Shown here: positions 1-11,148 of the stretch, piece by piece
Layout: each line of letters begins with the position of its first letter
How positions within the stretch are numbered: the stretch's first letter is position 1
Source of the DNA: Ochromonas danica
Taxonomy: Eukaryota > Sar > Chrysophyceae > Chromulinales > Chromulinaceae
Assembly: GCA_015146655.1 (NCBI GenBank)
Contig: VKHL01000057.1
Location: 106,544-170,543 of the forward strand
Length of the DNA: 64,000 nt
Direction: 5' to 3'
Program-made: the position numbers and the translations under genes
Notes under the pieces: generated by a model
The model's input: only the letters and a program-made list of their open reading frames with translations
Database searches by the model: none
Told to the model about the DNA's origin: nothing

Positions 1-1241
1 GTGTCTGTCAGTTGCCAGGCGGTCTTATGCAGTCGTCCTGTCGAGATAGCGATGGAAGTGCAAAGGCATCTGTGGCGTCAGGAATTGCACCCCGTGTTGA
101 AGGCGAGAATAGAGGTAACTCCACATCTGATATGATTCGCCGCAATCGTCGAACCACTGCAGTTTCCGCATTGGCAGCAGGTTCGAATCGAAGTACTTCG
201 ACTGTAAGTCGAGTGGATGAGAACAGCTTGCACCTCACAAGTCCTCGAGATCTGGCAGAACAGCCGTCAATAGCGAACATGTCTAGTTCAGGCGATTTAT
301 TTCTGCTGGTGGAGATCGAGGACACAGGAATAGGTCTGACGGAGGAGGGGATGGCGACGTTGTTCAATGCTTTCAAGCAAGCTCAGAAGCTGGCAGGAGG
401 GACGGGGTTGGGATTATTTTCCTTAGCTCGTCGCGTGGAGGCATTGGGAGGGTCGTATGGGGTGAGGAAGCGCCTAGATGGAGTTCAAGGATCAGTATTT
501 TGGTTCACGATTCCTTATCGTCCAGATACTGTGACTGCATCGTTAACTGAGTTAGTGGAAGAAAGGGTAATTGAGTTGAAGTCGAGTTCTACTGATAATC
601 CTGTTGATTCAATGGTGGTTTCTGACCTATCATGTGATCGATTAACTATTCCTTCGAAAATTTCTAACGACAGGAGAAAGATGCGTATCCTAATTGTGGA
701 CGACGCTCCTTCTATCCAGAAGATGATGAGCATGATGTTACGTCGCCATGGCCATCATGTGGATCAAGCAGACAATGGGGCGAGTGGTTTGAGCTTGGTG
801 ACGAGCACACACAATGAGGCTCAGGAAGGGTTTCCAGCTTATGATGTAGTGTTGATGGATTTGCAGATGCCAGTGATGGATGGGTTGGAAGCAACTCGCA
901 GGATTCGAGAGGCTGAGCGGTTGTTCTGTGAGGGTATGCTGGCGCAAAGGAAGATTAACCTCCATTCTCATGTTGTTTCAGAGCTAAGTTCTAAACATCG
1001 TTTGCGCTTGCTTCCGCGCTTTTCATCTAGTGGAAGTGACAAAGCTACTGTTCCAACGTTGGAGAGTTGTATGCCTGCGTTCAATGCCTCAAAGATTCAT
1101 CAATTTATCATCGGTGTCTCTGCCAATTCTGATACTGATACGATGAATGAAGCCTTTGCTGCAGGGGTGGATGCTTTTATATCGAAGCCATTTTCTATTG
1201 ATGTGTTTTATCAGACTTATTATCAACACGCCGATAGTTGA
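1..1241 (+). CDS. Hybrid histidine kinase, C-terminal part (5' partial)
   Basis: The reading frame is open to the first base of the window, so the N-terminus (sensor, dimerisation domain and ATPase N box) lies upstream, or the visible exon starts at the acceptor tgtcag at 6-11. The visible part holds the end of a HATPase_c domain: G1 box DTGIGL, F box around LFNAFKQ, and G2 box GTGLGLFSLARR. A variable linker follows, then a receiver domain: acidic pair VDD (codons 699-704), phosphoacceptor Asp in LMDLQMPVMDG (codon 858-860), Ser in GVSAN and Lys in SKPF (codon 1185-1187). All receiver key residues are present, so phosphotransfer is likely functional. About 60 residues are inserted between the helix after the phospho-Asp (RRIREAE) and the next strand (IIGVSAN). 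Family assignment is firm; the sensed signal is unknown. Confidence 0.9.
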   Translation, partial: VCQLPGGLMQSSCRDSDGSAKASVASGIAPRVEGENRGNSTSDMIRRNRRTTAVSALAAGSNRSTSTVSRVDENSLHLTSPRDLAEQPSIANMSSSGDLFLLVEIEDTGIGLTEEGMATLFNAFKQAQKLAGGTGLGLFSLARRVEALGGSYGVRKRLDGVQGSVFWFTIPYRPDTVTASLTELVEERVIELKSSSTDNPVDSMVVSDLSCDRLTIPSKISNDRRKMRILIVDDAPSIQKMMSMMLRRHGHHVDQADNGASGLSLVTSTHNEAQEGFPAYDVVLMDLQMPVMDGLEATRRIREAERLFCEGMLAQRKINLHSHVVSELSSKHRLRLLPRFSSSGSDKATVPTLESCMPAFNASKIHQFIIGVSANSDTDTMNEAFAAGVDAFISKPFSIDVFYQTYYQHADS

Positions 1242-1826
1242 TTCGGATATGCCCTTTTCTTATTTATTTCGTTCTTCACGCGTTGTCGTGGTGCTGTTCT
1301 ATGTTAATTATTGTATTATTGGTGTGCCTGATGCTCTTGATGCGTTGTGTTGTAGTATTTGTTTTAGATAAGCGATGGGTGTTTTGTTATTATTTGCATT
1401 GTATGTACAGGGAGCATGTTGAGCAGTCATCCTCAGATGCACACAAGATAGCAAATCCAAAATATTCTAGTCTTCATCGATCGTTGTTCTTGTTGTTGCT
1501 GTAGTTGTTCTGTAGTTGTCAACGTTTGTACATTGTTCATGACCACAGCATATGTGCGCGTATCAATGTGTTGTTGAATCCTGGTGAATAGTGTTTTTAT
1601 ACTTATGGTATTTGAATGTGGTTCATAGGGGTTAAATGTGAGTGTGTGAAGTGGAGATTGTCCTCAACCTAAGTGAAGCATAAACTGTCTATATGGATAA
1701 AACCGCTTGATAGTTCCATGGAATTTACATATGTGTCCATGGAATGGATTTGTTGGGTGCACCTGCACGCATTGCATTCACTTATCTTCAGACTACCATC
1801 CTCTTCACCACCGTCGACATTGAATA
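1242..1826. other. Intergenic region, no gene seen
   Basis: Lies between the hybrid kinase stop and the aminotransferase start codon. It is T/G-rich with short TTGTTG runs near 1485-1520. Short open frames on both strands lack family features or splice support. It probably holds the kinase 3' UTR and the promoter of the next gene. Confidence 0.5.
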
Positions 1827-3200
1827 ATGACAACCTTCGTTGGCACTCCCTTCGTTTTGGAAAATGTAGCGAGAAAGAATATTCTCGAGTTGACGCCTTA
1901 TCGCTGTGCTCGTGATGTAAGTAAGAACCATCTGCCGCATTGAATAGACAGACCACTACCGCCACCATCACACCCCACCATATTAATGTGACTTCCTAGC
2001 CTGAACATTTCCCTAACGTACCATGCAATGCATGCCGTCATTGTCGGGTATTTTGCATGTGTGTTCGACTCTGATCGAAATGTTGTCATTCTCACACTCA
2101 TTCTTGCCTCACTGTCTTATGCTGGAGATAGGATTATTCCGATGGTGTACTGTTAGACGCCAATGAAAACAGCTGCGGATCTGCCTCCAATAAACACGAA
2201 GAGCTGGTGTTGAACAGGTAGCTCGTATTAAATCACACTGTTTCTGCAGTTTTATTCATTCTCTTGGATATGTTCTGTTAGGTATCCTGACCCTCTCCAC
2301 TATGAAGTGAAAGAACACATTGCAGAGTTTCGTAAGGTGAAGAAGGAGCAAATCTTCCTTGGTGTCGGTAGTGATGAAGCAATCGACTTGCTGGTTCGCA
2401 TTTTCTGCCAGCCTGGTGTCGACAATCTTGTTATCACGCCACCTACTTATGGCATGTATAAAGTGTGTGCTAAGATCAATGATGTTGCTGTGAAATCAGC
2501 TCCGTTGACTCCTGACTTTGATGTGGACCTGGCAGTGCTGTTTCAGAATATTGATGCTAAGACCAAGCTAGTCTTTTTGTGCTCTCCAGGCAATCCAACA
2601 TCCAAAGCTATTCCTCTGGAGGTGATCGAAACTGCATTGCAGAATTTTACCACTGGTGTGCTGGTTGTAGACGAGGCCTATATTGACTTCTGTAAAATCC
2701 CCAGTGCGGTCGTCTTGCTGGAGAAATATCCCAACTTGGTTGTCTTGCAGACTTTGTCCAAAGCCTTCGGCCTGGCAGGTATCCGTTTGGGCATGGCATT
2801 TGGTCGTGAAGATATCATTCAGCTCATGAACAATGTGAAAGCTCCCTATAATGTGAACAAACTTACCGCAGATGTTGCTAAATCTGCCTTCGGAAATCTC
2901 GAACTCTTCGTGCAGAATCGTGACTATCTTCTGGGTGAACGTGATTTTCTGGAAGAAGAGTTGAAGAAAATATCTGTAGTAAAGAAAGTCTATCCTTCTG
3001 ATGCCAATTTCATTTTGTTCGTCTTGCCGAGGGCTCTCGAAGTCTACAAGATCATGGCGGATCGAGGAGTGGTCTGCAGGTATCGGGGCAGCGAACTGCA
3101 CTGTACGGATTGTCTTCGTGTGACGGTTGGCACGAGAGATGAAAACACTCGCTTTTTGGAGCTTTTGCGCACCGTGACTACTGAGTTAGGTATCAATTAG
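1827..3200 (+). CDS. hisC: Histidinol-phosphate aminotransferase
   Basis: PLP-dependent class I/II aminotransferase that converts imidazole acetol-phosphate and glutamate to histidinol-phosphate in histidine biosynthesis. Inferred exons are 1827-1916, 2132-2217 and 2282-3200; they join in frame to 364 aa, close to yeast His5 (385 aa). Exon 1 encodes NILELTPYRCARD and ends at a gtaagt donor. Exon 2 carries the signature GVLLDANEN. Exon 3 carries VGSDEAIDLL, SPGNPTSK, VVDEAYIDF and the PLP-lysine segment TLSKAFGLAGIRLG, plus the C-terminal CLRVTVGT. The start chosen is the ATG at 1827, directly before the conserved N-terminus. No signal peptide or plastid presequence is visible, so a cytosolic enzyme is inferred, unlike the plastid-type genes that follow. 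The first intron (215 nt) is longer than most here. Confidence 0.93.
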
Positions 3201-3781
3201 TCTCGCATGTTGATATGGTGCTTGAGGAATGATGGGTGAGATGTATGAGCGCATTTAAAAGGACGATTTTGCAGGATGCTTATGTGAAACGTTAAATCGA
3301 TCTTCTTATCACTTCAGATTTATCCGTCATGGAGATGCACATGCCATAATAATTTGTTTTGGGGGGACTTTGGACACACTGGAATTTAAGCACTGTACTT
3401 CACTGTTGTTCAGTGAGGATTTCTCCGATTTCTCCCCACTCCCTTGTTTTCTCACGATCCATTGCAATTTGTACGCTTTCAAGGCCACCAGGAAGTTGGG
3501 CAACCTGTAATTGACTACATTGTAGAATCGTCCAAAGGAGCGGGAAAATTGACAAGTGGCAAAGGATTTTGGATTTTCCCACCTTTTACCGCCTTTTCCC
3601 ACCGCCTGCTGCGCATGTCTCTGTGCTGGCTGGGGCTCAAGGGCTGCTTGCCTTGCAACTTCATTGACTGGCCATCATAAAAACTTGCCCAAGGAGACTC
3701 ACCTTCTTGCAATTGCACTACTTGAATCTAATTATCTTTAATTATTTTATTGACTCCGACCTGTGGTCGTGATTGAAAATA
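3201..3781. other. Intergenic region, no gene seen
   Basis: Spacer between the aminotransferase and the S1 repeat protein, both on the plus strand. Overlapping short frames at about 3327-3740 on both strands have no recognisable domain and no convincing splice continuation. It presumably contains the 3' UTR of the first gene and the promoter of the second. Confidence 0.5.
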
Positions 3782-6700
3782 ATGTTTCAACGTGCTTTCT
3801 ATTTTCTTGCGGCCATCTTTGTATGCAATGCTTTTCTATTTAACTTGCGCCCTTTTGGGCTATTCCGGAATCAGCATTCCATCAAACGAGATATGTCGCT
3901 CTTTAGCAAGCTTTCAATTGGTCAGAGCGTAATTGCTGAGGTGGACGATGTGGGAGGAAGCTTCAAGGATCCTCAAGTCTTCTTTCGGGTACTTCATTTC
4001 CCGTTCTTACACTTAGCGTTGCTTCTTTTGCAATTAACTTCCACCTTGTCTTTATCTAGATTAAGACAGATGACAATGAAGTAGTTCCAGCTCGCATGTC
4101 AGCCAAGACATTAACTGCTACTGAGAGGTTGGCTTTCCAAAGTGGAGCTGTGGTGAAAGTCAGTGTTATCGGAGAGGACAATGGTAGCTATCGGGTTACT
4201 ATCCCTGACCGAAGGCTTGATGGCTTGAGCTCTGTGTCAGGTCCACAAAGTGAAGCGAAGAAAGCTCCAAAGAAAGCAGGCACTCCTCCCGGTGCATTGA
4301 TTAGTAGCTTGAAGACAGGCATGCCTTTGCAAGGTACTGTGAGCAGAACAGGCCCTTACGAGGCTCATCTTGATGTGAAAATCTTTCGCCCCGCTAAGGG
4401 AGGCACTTTTGCCCCTGTTCTAGCCAAGCTGGATAAGGATGATATAACATCTTCAGTGCGTAAGAGCTTCCAGCATGCCAACATGGGAAGAAATATCTTA
4501 CCTAAAGGTGCTCAATTGCCTGTTTTTGTCAAGGAAGTTTACAAGAACTCTGGGTAAGAAGATTCTTTCTGTCTTTTTGCTTTGGTTTATGCTGATCATT
4601 GTTTCCTTCTAGACAACTCACCGTAACGACCGATGCCTCTGTGGATAAGGCAACAGTGGTAGCTGGCAAGGTTGAAGGCAGATTGCATAGCCTCCAACGT
4701 AGACAATCCCGGCGCGTTCGTAGACAGTTGGACAAATTCGAAGTTGGACAAACTGTGTCTGGTGTTGTGCAGGGAGTAGCACCGGAAGGAGTTCTTGTTA
4801 ATGTTGATGTTGATTTCCCACTCAACATCACTGCTCTTCTGGGAACACGAGATTTGCCTGAACAGTTCGCAATTCCTGATGGTATGACGGATGTTCACGT
4901 TCAACAGCTCTTGAGTCAGGACTTTGTTGTTGGCAGACGCCTTTCTGGAACTATTTCCAAGATTAACCCAAAACCCAGTGTGACCGCAAAGTATAACTTG
5001 AAGCTTGTTTTGGAAGAATTAGATCCAGTTCCTACCGATGACTTTATTATAACTGATCGCTTTGATACAGAAGGTGAAAGCTTCAAGAAGCAATATTATC
5101 GTAAGACAAAAGAAGCCGAGAAAATCAGTGACGAAGAAGATGAAGATGATGAGGAAGGTGATGACTATTTAGTATCGGAAGAAGATGCTCATGAAATTTA
5201 TGATGAACTGAAAGGAGAAAAGAATGCCATGAACGAAGACGATCTCTTTGCATGGGCTGACCTTCAGGATATCATTGCGGAAGGCAGTGTGTCTGAAGAC
5301 TATGTACGATCTGTAATGAGATCTGCTGGTGTGAAGCAAGGAGGGGCAATCAGCTTCTCTCAATTCTTTGACATTATTACCAATGTTCAAGACAAGGTTT
5401 TCCTTGACGACGATGTACCTGAGGAGTGGATTGATGACGAAGCTGATGAAGATGATGAAGATCAAGCTGAAAGAAAAGAGCAAAAGCCTGTGGTAGAAGA
5501 AGAGGAGGAAGATGATTTTGGCGAGGAAGATAGTGAGGAAATAATTAAGGAAATGTATGACGATCTTCGAGGAAACGCGAAAAGATTGCACGTGAAGTCC
5601 TTCAAGAAGTGGGAAGATCTTGTGGAGCTCTTGCAAGAAGGAGTTCTGGATGAAAACCAACTGGAGAAATTTTTTCAAGAAGCCAAAGTGGATGGAAAGA
5701 ATGGCATTACTTTCGAACAATTCAAGATACTTGTTGATAAGATCGACGAAGCGGCCACAATTTTTGAAGAGAAGAAAGCCGCCTTACCCTCGAAATCAGG
5801 CGACAAGCAGCAAAAAGAAAAAGAAAACGCCATTGAGGAAAATGAGAGCGACGATGTGCGCATAGAGGATGATGAAGACGACGATGATGACTTGAGTGAG
5901 ATTTTCGCCTCATTGAGGAATAAGCAGGGCAAAGTGACCGTTGAGTCCTTCAAACAATGGGAAGACATCGCTGAGCTCATTACCAGTGGCGAACTAGAGG
6001 AATCTGATCTCGATACCATAATTGGCGAAGTACTGGGCAAGGAGGTGACCAAAAAGAACTCAAAAAGCCTCGTAATGAGTTTGGAACAGTTTGAAGAGAT
6101 TTTTGATGGTTTGTCTTCTGCTCTAAATAACTCTTCGGATGAAGAGGACGTGAATGAGGAGGAAGACGATGAAGATGAGAAGGCTTCGGAGGAACATGAT
6201 GATTTGGATGTCAAGTTTATCTTCGATGAGCTGAAGAACGAAGCTGGCAAGGTTACGGCTCAAGCTGTGCTGGATTGGGGAGATATCCAGGCGTTAATAA
6301 CAACCAATGCTGTCACACAAGATCAAATCGACAACCTCTTCGCCAAAGTACTGGGTAAGCAAGTGACCAAGAAGAATGCTGCTACCATCACCTTAACTTT
6401 GAGTCAATTGGAAACCTTCCTGGCTGCGCTTGATGGGCTAGTGGATGATCGAGAGACGACTGAGAACGCTGAACTAGAGCAAGACGACGTGGAAATTGAA
6501 GAATCCGCCGACAAGATCTTTGCTTCTCTTAAGGACAAGCAGGGAAAAGTGACAGTGGAGGCGCTCAAAGGATGGGAAGACATTGTTGGACTTCTGCAAG
6601 AAGGCGATCTGGACGAGGCCGGACTCGATGGTATCATTAGTGATGTATTGGGTAAGAAGGTGACCAAGAAGAACGCTAGTAGTCTCACAGTGAACTTGGC

Positions 6701-9479
6701 GCAGTTTGAGGAAATTGTGGATGCTGTTGAGAGCCATGTGAAGTCTTCTATTGAAGCTTCCACAGCCGGAAAGAATAACCAGAAAGATGACAAGGACGGT
6801 CAGGATGAAGCCGCTTACAGTGATGAAGAAAACGTTCTAAGATCTTATTATGATGACCTCAAGGATAAAACTGGCAAAGTCACCGTCAAGTCTTTCCGTG
6901 AATGGGATGACCTCGCTGAGCTGATGAGGGACAATTTGCTGAAAAAGGAAGACATTGAGGAGGCAATTAAGTCAGTCTTGGGGAAATCTGTTGATAAGAA
7001 GAGTGCTGAAACTGTACGTTTGTCATATGAACAGTTCAAGCAGCTGGCAGATGAAATTGATGCTCGTATTGCGGATTCTGACGAAGAAGAATCACCTGCT
7101 GTTCGTTCTGCAGATAGTCCAAAAGAGGCCAATAAGGTCATGGAGTTTGATGAAGAAGATGAAGGTCAAGATAGTGATGCGGAAGAAAGCAGTTTGACTG
7201 AGATTTTCGAATCCCTGGCCAACAAGCAAGGCAAAGTGACTGTGGCATCTATTAAGCAATGGGATGATTTAAAACAACTTGTTGACGAGGGCTTTTTGAC
7301 AGAAAAAGATGTGGATGACATTGTGGATGAAGTGATCGGCAAGAAAGTGAACACGAAGAATGCCGCGACCACCGTGTTAACCTATGATCAATTTCAGCAG
7401 ATTGTTGATGAAATGGACAATCGTGCTGGTGGGGAAGAAGAAGATGAAGAAGATGATCAAGGCAGCGATGATAGTGAGGAAGAGGAAGGTGCCCCACCTG
7501 ACGAAGAGATCTTTGAAGAGCTCAGTTCCGATGGAAAGACAGTGAAAGTTCAGGATTTCTTAGCTTGGGATGAACTCCAGGAGCTTCAGACTGAAGGATA
7601 CATTACTAAGAAAGACATCTTGGAAATGGTTCGTGCAGTTGGAGCCCAACCGAAAGGAAATCTAACACTGCCTCAATTCAAAGCGCTGATACGCAAGGTA
7701 GAGGAACTAGTTGAAGAAGAAGGAAGTGATGAAGATGGCGAGGATGATGATGAAGACATCGATCCTGAAGTCTTCCGTGCTGACTTCGACAAGTTACGTG
7801 GAAAGGTTAGTGGCATCATATAGTTCTTGTATGATATCACATATAACTTATTGGTTACATTTGCTCCTGTTGGTGATTTCAGAATGATGCTGTCTCAGTG
7901 AAGGCTTTGGACAAATGGGCTCCTTTGCAATTGGCGTTATCTGCTGGTGCTATGAGCGCAGAAACGCTAAATCTGATGATCGATGGAGTGACGGACAAGA
8001 AGAAGGCCAAGACTCTCACTTTCGACGAATTTGCTCAACTGGCTGGACTTGTCCAGCAGATTTCTGCGTCCAGCGAAGAAGATGGAAGCGAGGCTGCCGT
8101 TCAGAAGGAAATAGATTCCTTTCTTGACACTTCCTTTGACGAACTCAAAGGCAGCAAGAACAGCGTTAGTCTTGATCGCTTCCGCGAATGGGAGGAGATC
8201 CAAGACTTGCTCAAGAGCGGTGCCTTAAAAGCAAGTGCGTTGGAGAAGACTTTACTCAAAGTCGTGGGACCCGATGGAGAGAGCATGTCGCGTTCTCAAT
8301 TCAAAGAAGTCTTCGAACTTCTTCAGAAATTTGTGGACATGAGCAATTTCGACTTTGCCTCTCTTGAGAAAGAGTTACAGGCTGCTGAAGCGCGCAGAAA
8401 CACCCCCGTCAAGAAGGAGAAAGAAGAGAAGACCAAGAAGGAGGCAACCGTTGCCAAGCCAAGTGCGCAAGTGTTGACTTTTGACGACGAGGTGGCTGAA
8501 GATGTCTCTGGAGATGACGAGAATGATTCCATCCAAGAGGAGGAAGAAGACGATGGCTCCAATGGCTTGTTGGAGGAGATGACTCCCGAAGAAGCTGCTC
8601 GAGAGATTTTCGATGAACTCGCTGCCAAGAGCGGCAAGAAGAAATTAGTGCGTTTAGCAGACTTTATCGCCTGGGAAGAAGTCCAAGATCTTCTTCAGTC
8701 TGGATCACTTACCAAGGATGATCTCTCCAAGGCGATTTCTAACTCTGGTGTTGATATTGATGACCAAAAAGCCAGAAACCTCGAAGACTGCACGATGGAC
8801 TTTGATACGGTACGCTTCTTTCCTTCTTTGTTAACTGCTGCTTGTTCTGTGATGGACTAATCTTGTTGTCATGTAGTTCTATGATTTGTTGCAGATTATT
8901 GAGAACTTCATTGACAAGGAGAAGCTGCAAGAACTTCAAGACATCATTCTTGAGAAGAAGGTCGATGTTAACATGCACGATCCCCAGCAACGGACTCAAG
9001 CTTTGGCTCATGTGAATACCTTAGAGAATCAATTAGACAAGGCCTTGGACAATGATTCCAATGAACCCGCGGATGTGAAGGTGAGCTATACCGATAGCCG
9101 CGGAGACAAGAAGGCAGAAGCCATGGAAGCCTTGCGTGCCTTGCATGACGAGTTGGTTGAGATGGAAGATTCCCTCGAGACGAGTGACAAAGAAGTAGAG
9201 GATATGTTCAAATCTCTGAGTCGTGGCAAGGGCTATATTACCGAGAAGGCCCTGCGCAACTGGGATGAGTTGAAGGCTTTGATGGATTCTGGCATTGTGA
9301 GCAAGAAGATGGTGAGCGACTTCATTGAGCAAATCGACGTAAAAGACGGACGCCTTAGCTTGGACAACTTCCGTCAGTTTATGGACTTATTGGATAGTGT
9401 CTTTAGCGAAGGCTTTGATGAAGATGATGTGGATGAAGATGAACTTGCTGACAAGGAGATTGACGGAAAAAAGAAATAA
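3782..9479 (+). CDS. Plastid-targeted S1-domain protein with 12 degenerate EF-hand-like modules
   Basis: Inferred exons 3782-3988, 4060-4553, 4613-7805, 7883-8809 and 8877-9479 give 1807 aa with consistent phases. The N-terminus is a signal peptide (AFYFLAAIFVCNA) followed by FLFNLRPFG, an ASAFAP-like junction indicating plastid import. Residues to about 380 contain S1/OB-like segments, clearest at KFEVGQTVSGVVQGV, which suggests RNA or ribosome association. From about residue 425 to the C-terminus I count 12 modules of about 75 residues with the consensus IFxxLxxKQGKVTVxxFKxWEDI, then xxLLxxGxLxxxDL, then a second helix pair ending LTxxQFxxIVD. Modules are separated by very acidic Glu/Asp linkers. 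The pattern resembles paired EF-hands, but canonical DxDxDG calcium loops are missing in the modules I inspected. Function is unknown; calcium binding is doubtful, and a plastid RNA or translation role is inferred only from the S1 part. Confidence 0.82.
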
Positions 9480-9728
9480 GCGAGGAAGGTCCTTCACTTC
9501 GTTCTTTTAGATATGAATGAAAGAACAGCTTTTGTTGTATGTACTCGTATATAACTAACTTGCCAACCAACCGATTAGCTAACCTTGCTAGCATTGTCTC
9601 TACCATAGATGTTATGATTATAATTTGCCAGGCCACCATTGTCTTTTCATTTCCCACGCACCGCAACAATATCTGACAACTGCTTCTTGTCTCAGATATC
9701 GATGATGAGAAAGAATGTGGAATAGGAA

Positions 9729-11054
9729 ATGAAGAAAACTAGCAAATCTTGGTTCACTATCTCACCAGCAAAATGTGTTGTTTACTTTGTCGTCACCATC
9801 ATAGTGATCTTTCTTCTGGGGATATCAAGATATGTTCTGCTGGAGACGTGGTCTTCCTCATCATCTGCCCAGCAGCCAGCGCTGCGAGGAGAAGGAGAAC
9901 CACAACCACCTCCTCCACCTCTTCAGCCAACCTCTACCCTCCCTGATCATTCATTGAAGATTGACCCGAACCCTGTAGTAGAAGAAACACAGCAGGCTAG
10001 AGCATCTGTTCCTGTCACTGCCTCGCGACCCAAAGTAGCCGTTGCGATCACAGTGACCAAAGATGGTCCCTTTGTTGACGGTGCCCTTGTACTAGGCTAT
10101 GCTGCGAAGAAGTATCACTCAGCTAACCTGGGCTATCCTTCACGCTTTGATATCGAACTCGTCGCCTTCGTCACAAAGAAAGTCGTTACCACCCGACCCA
10201 TCCTATCCAAGTTTGGATGGAAGATCTTAGAACGTGATCTACCTGTTGCTTTATCAGAGATTGGGAATCAAGATTATGCTCAACGTATGCGTGATTCTGG
10301 ATGTTGTGGTGCGGATGAATTTTTGAAACTTTGGGCTTACACGCTAACAGAATATTCGCGTGTATTACATTTTGATATGGACTGTATCATCTTTAAGAAC
10401 TTGGATACTCTCCTTAGTATTGATAAGGAGTTGCTCTATACAGGTGACTATAATATGAAAGGTCATTCTCCTGTCCCGCCTGTCCAAGGAGGATTCCTTG
10501 TCATTCGACCATCCATGGAACGATTTCATGAATTTCAAGCAATTATCCGCAAAGGAGACCATGGTACTAAAGGTTGGGGTGGATCAAAAATAGGCAATTT
10601 CTGGGGAGGACAGACCATTCAAGGAATCATGCCATATTTCTATCATATCGTCCATCCAGGCGATGGCGAGGAAATGAATCGTTGCCAATATAACAACATG
10701 GTTGACAATCCTTATTTCCCTAATACTGTCAGATGTATTAACGGTCAACCACAGTGTGAAGATTGTCGAGCATCAGATCCTGAAGAAGTCTACACAGCAC
10801 ATTTCACGATTTGTCAGAAGCCATGGACTTGTACAGAACATCTCAATCCACGCAATAAAGTGCTTTGTGAGGCATTTCATAAGAAATGGTTTGCTTTACG
10901 AGATGAAATGGAAAGAGCATTGGAAATACCTTTAACCTATCGGTCAAAACAGACTCGATTTAAAGAGTCTTTGGGAATGTGTCGAGGATATGGTGACAAG
11001 AAATACTTGCCCATGCCAATCGATCTCGTGCAAGACCCACAGGGCAAATATTAG
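9729..11054 (+). CDS. Type II membrane glycosyltransferase, GT8-like
   Basis: Single-exon gene of 441 aa. A short basic cytoplasmic tail (MKKTSKSW) is followed by one transmembrane anchor (VVYFVVTIIVIFLLGI) and a Ser/Pro-rich stem to about residue 95, the topology of Golgi glycosyltransferases. The catalytic domain starts at PKVAVAITVTKDGPFVDGA. It has the metal/nucleotide-sugar DxD motif in VLHFDMDCIIFKNLD and downstream GGFLVIRPS and WGGQTIQGIMP segments, as in glycogenin-like GT8 enzymes. The C-terminal part is Cys-rich (CINGQPQCEDC, FTICQKPWTC), suggesting lumenal disulphides. Donor and acceptor sugars cannot be told from the sequence. The next gene converges on it, with 94 bp between the two stop codons. 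Confidence 0.82.
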   Translation: MKKTSKSWFTISPAKCVVYFVVTIIVIFLLGISRYVLLETWSSSSSAQQPALRGEGEPQPPPPPLQPTSTLPDHSLKIDPNPVVEETQQARASVPVTASRPKVAVAITVTKDGPFVDGALVLGYAAKKYHSANLGYPSRFDIELVAFVTKKVVTTRPILSKFGWKILERDLPVALSEIGNQDYAQRMRDSGCCGADEFLKLWAYTLTEYSRVLHFDMDCIIFKNLDTLLSIDKELLYTGDYNMKGHSPVPPVQGGFLVIRPSMERFHEFQAIIRKGDHGTKGWGGSKIGNFWGGQTIQGIMPYFYHIVHPGDGEEMNRCQYNNMVDNPYFPNTVRCINGQPQCEDCRASDPEEVYTAHFTICQKPWTCTEHLNPRNKVLCEAFHKKWFALRDEMERALEIPLTYRSKQTRFKESLGMCRGYGDKKYLPMPIDLVQDPQGKY

Positions 11055-11066
11055 CGACTTTACTCA

Positions 11067-11085
11067 CTCTCTCACAAAGAGAGAG
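11067..11085. other. Short perfect hairpin between convergent genes
   Basis: CTCTCTC at 11067-11073 pairs with GAGAGAG at 11079-11085 across a 5-nt loop (acaaa). It sits 13 bases after the glycosyltransferase stop and 64 bases before the convergent methyltransferase stop. It could affect 3'-end formation of either transcript, but a simple-sequence coincidence is equally possible. Confidence 0.35.
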
Positions 11086-11148
11086 TCGCTGAATAGGAGT
11101 AACGATCATGTTAATAGTTAATGAGGTCTATGACTTAGATTAACTACT

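Noticed and set aside
3327-3741. Several overlapping short frames on both strands
   Set aside because: They overlap one another in different frames with no homology features; treated as intergenic.
5169-7497. Minus-strand Ser-rich frames of up to 191 codons
   Set aside because: They are reverse complements of Glu/Asp-rich linkers in the S1 repeat protein, which read as Ser-rich frames.
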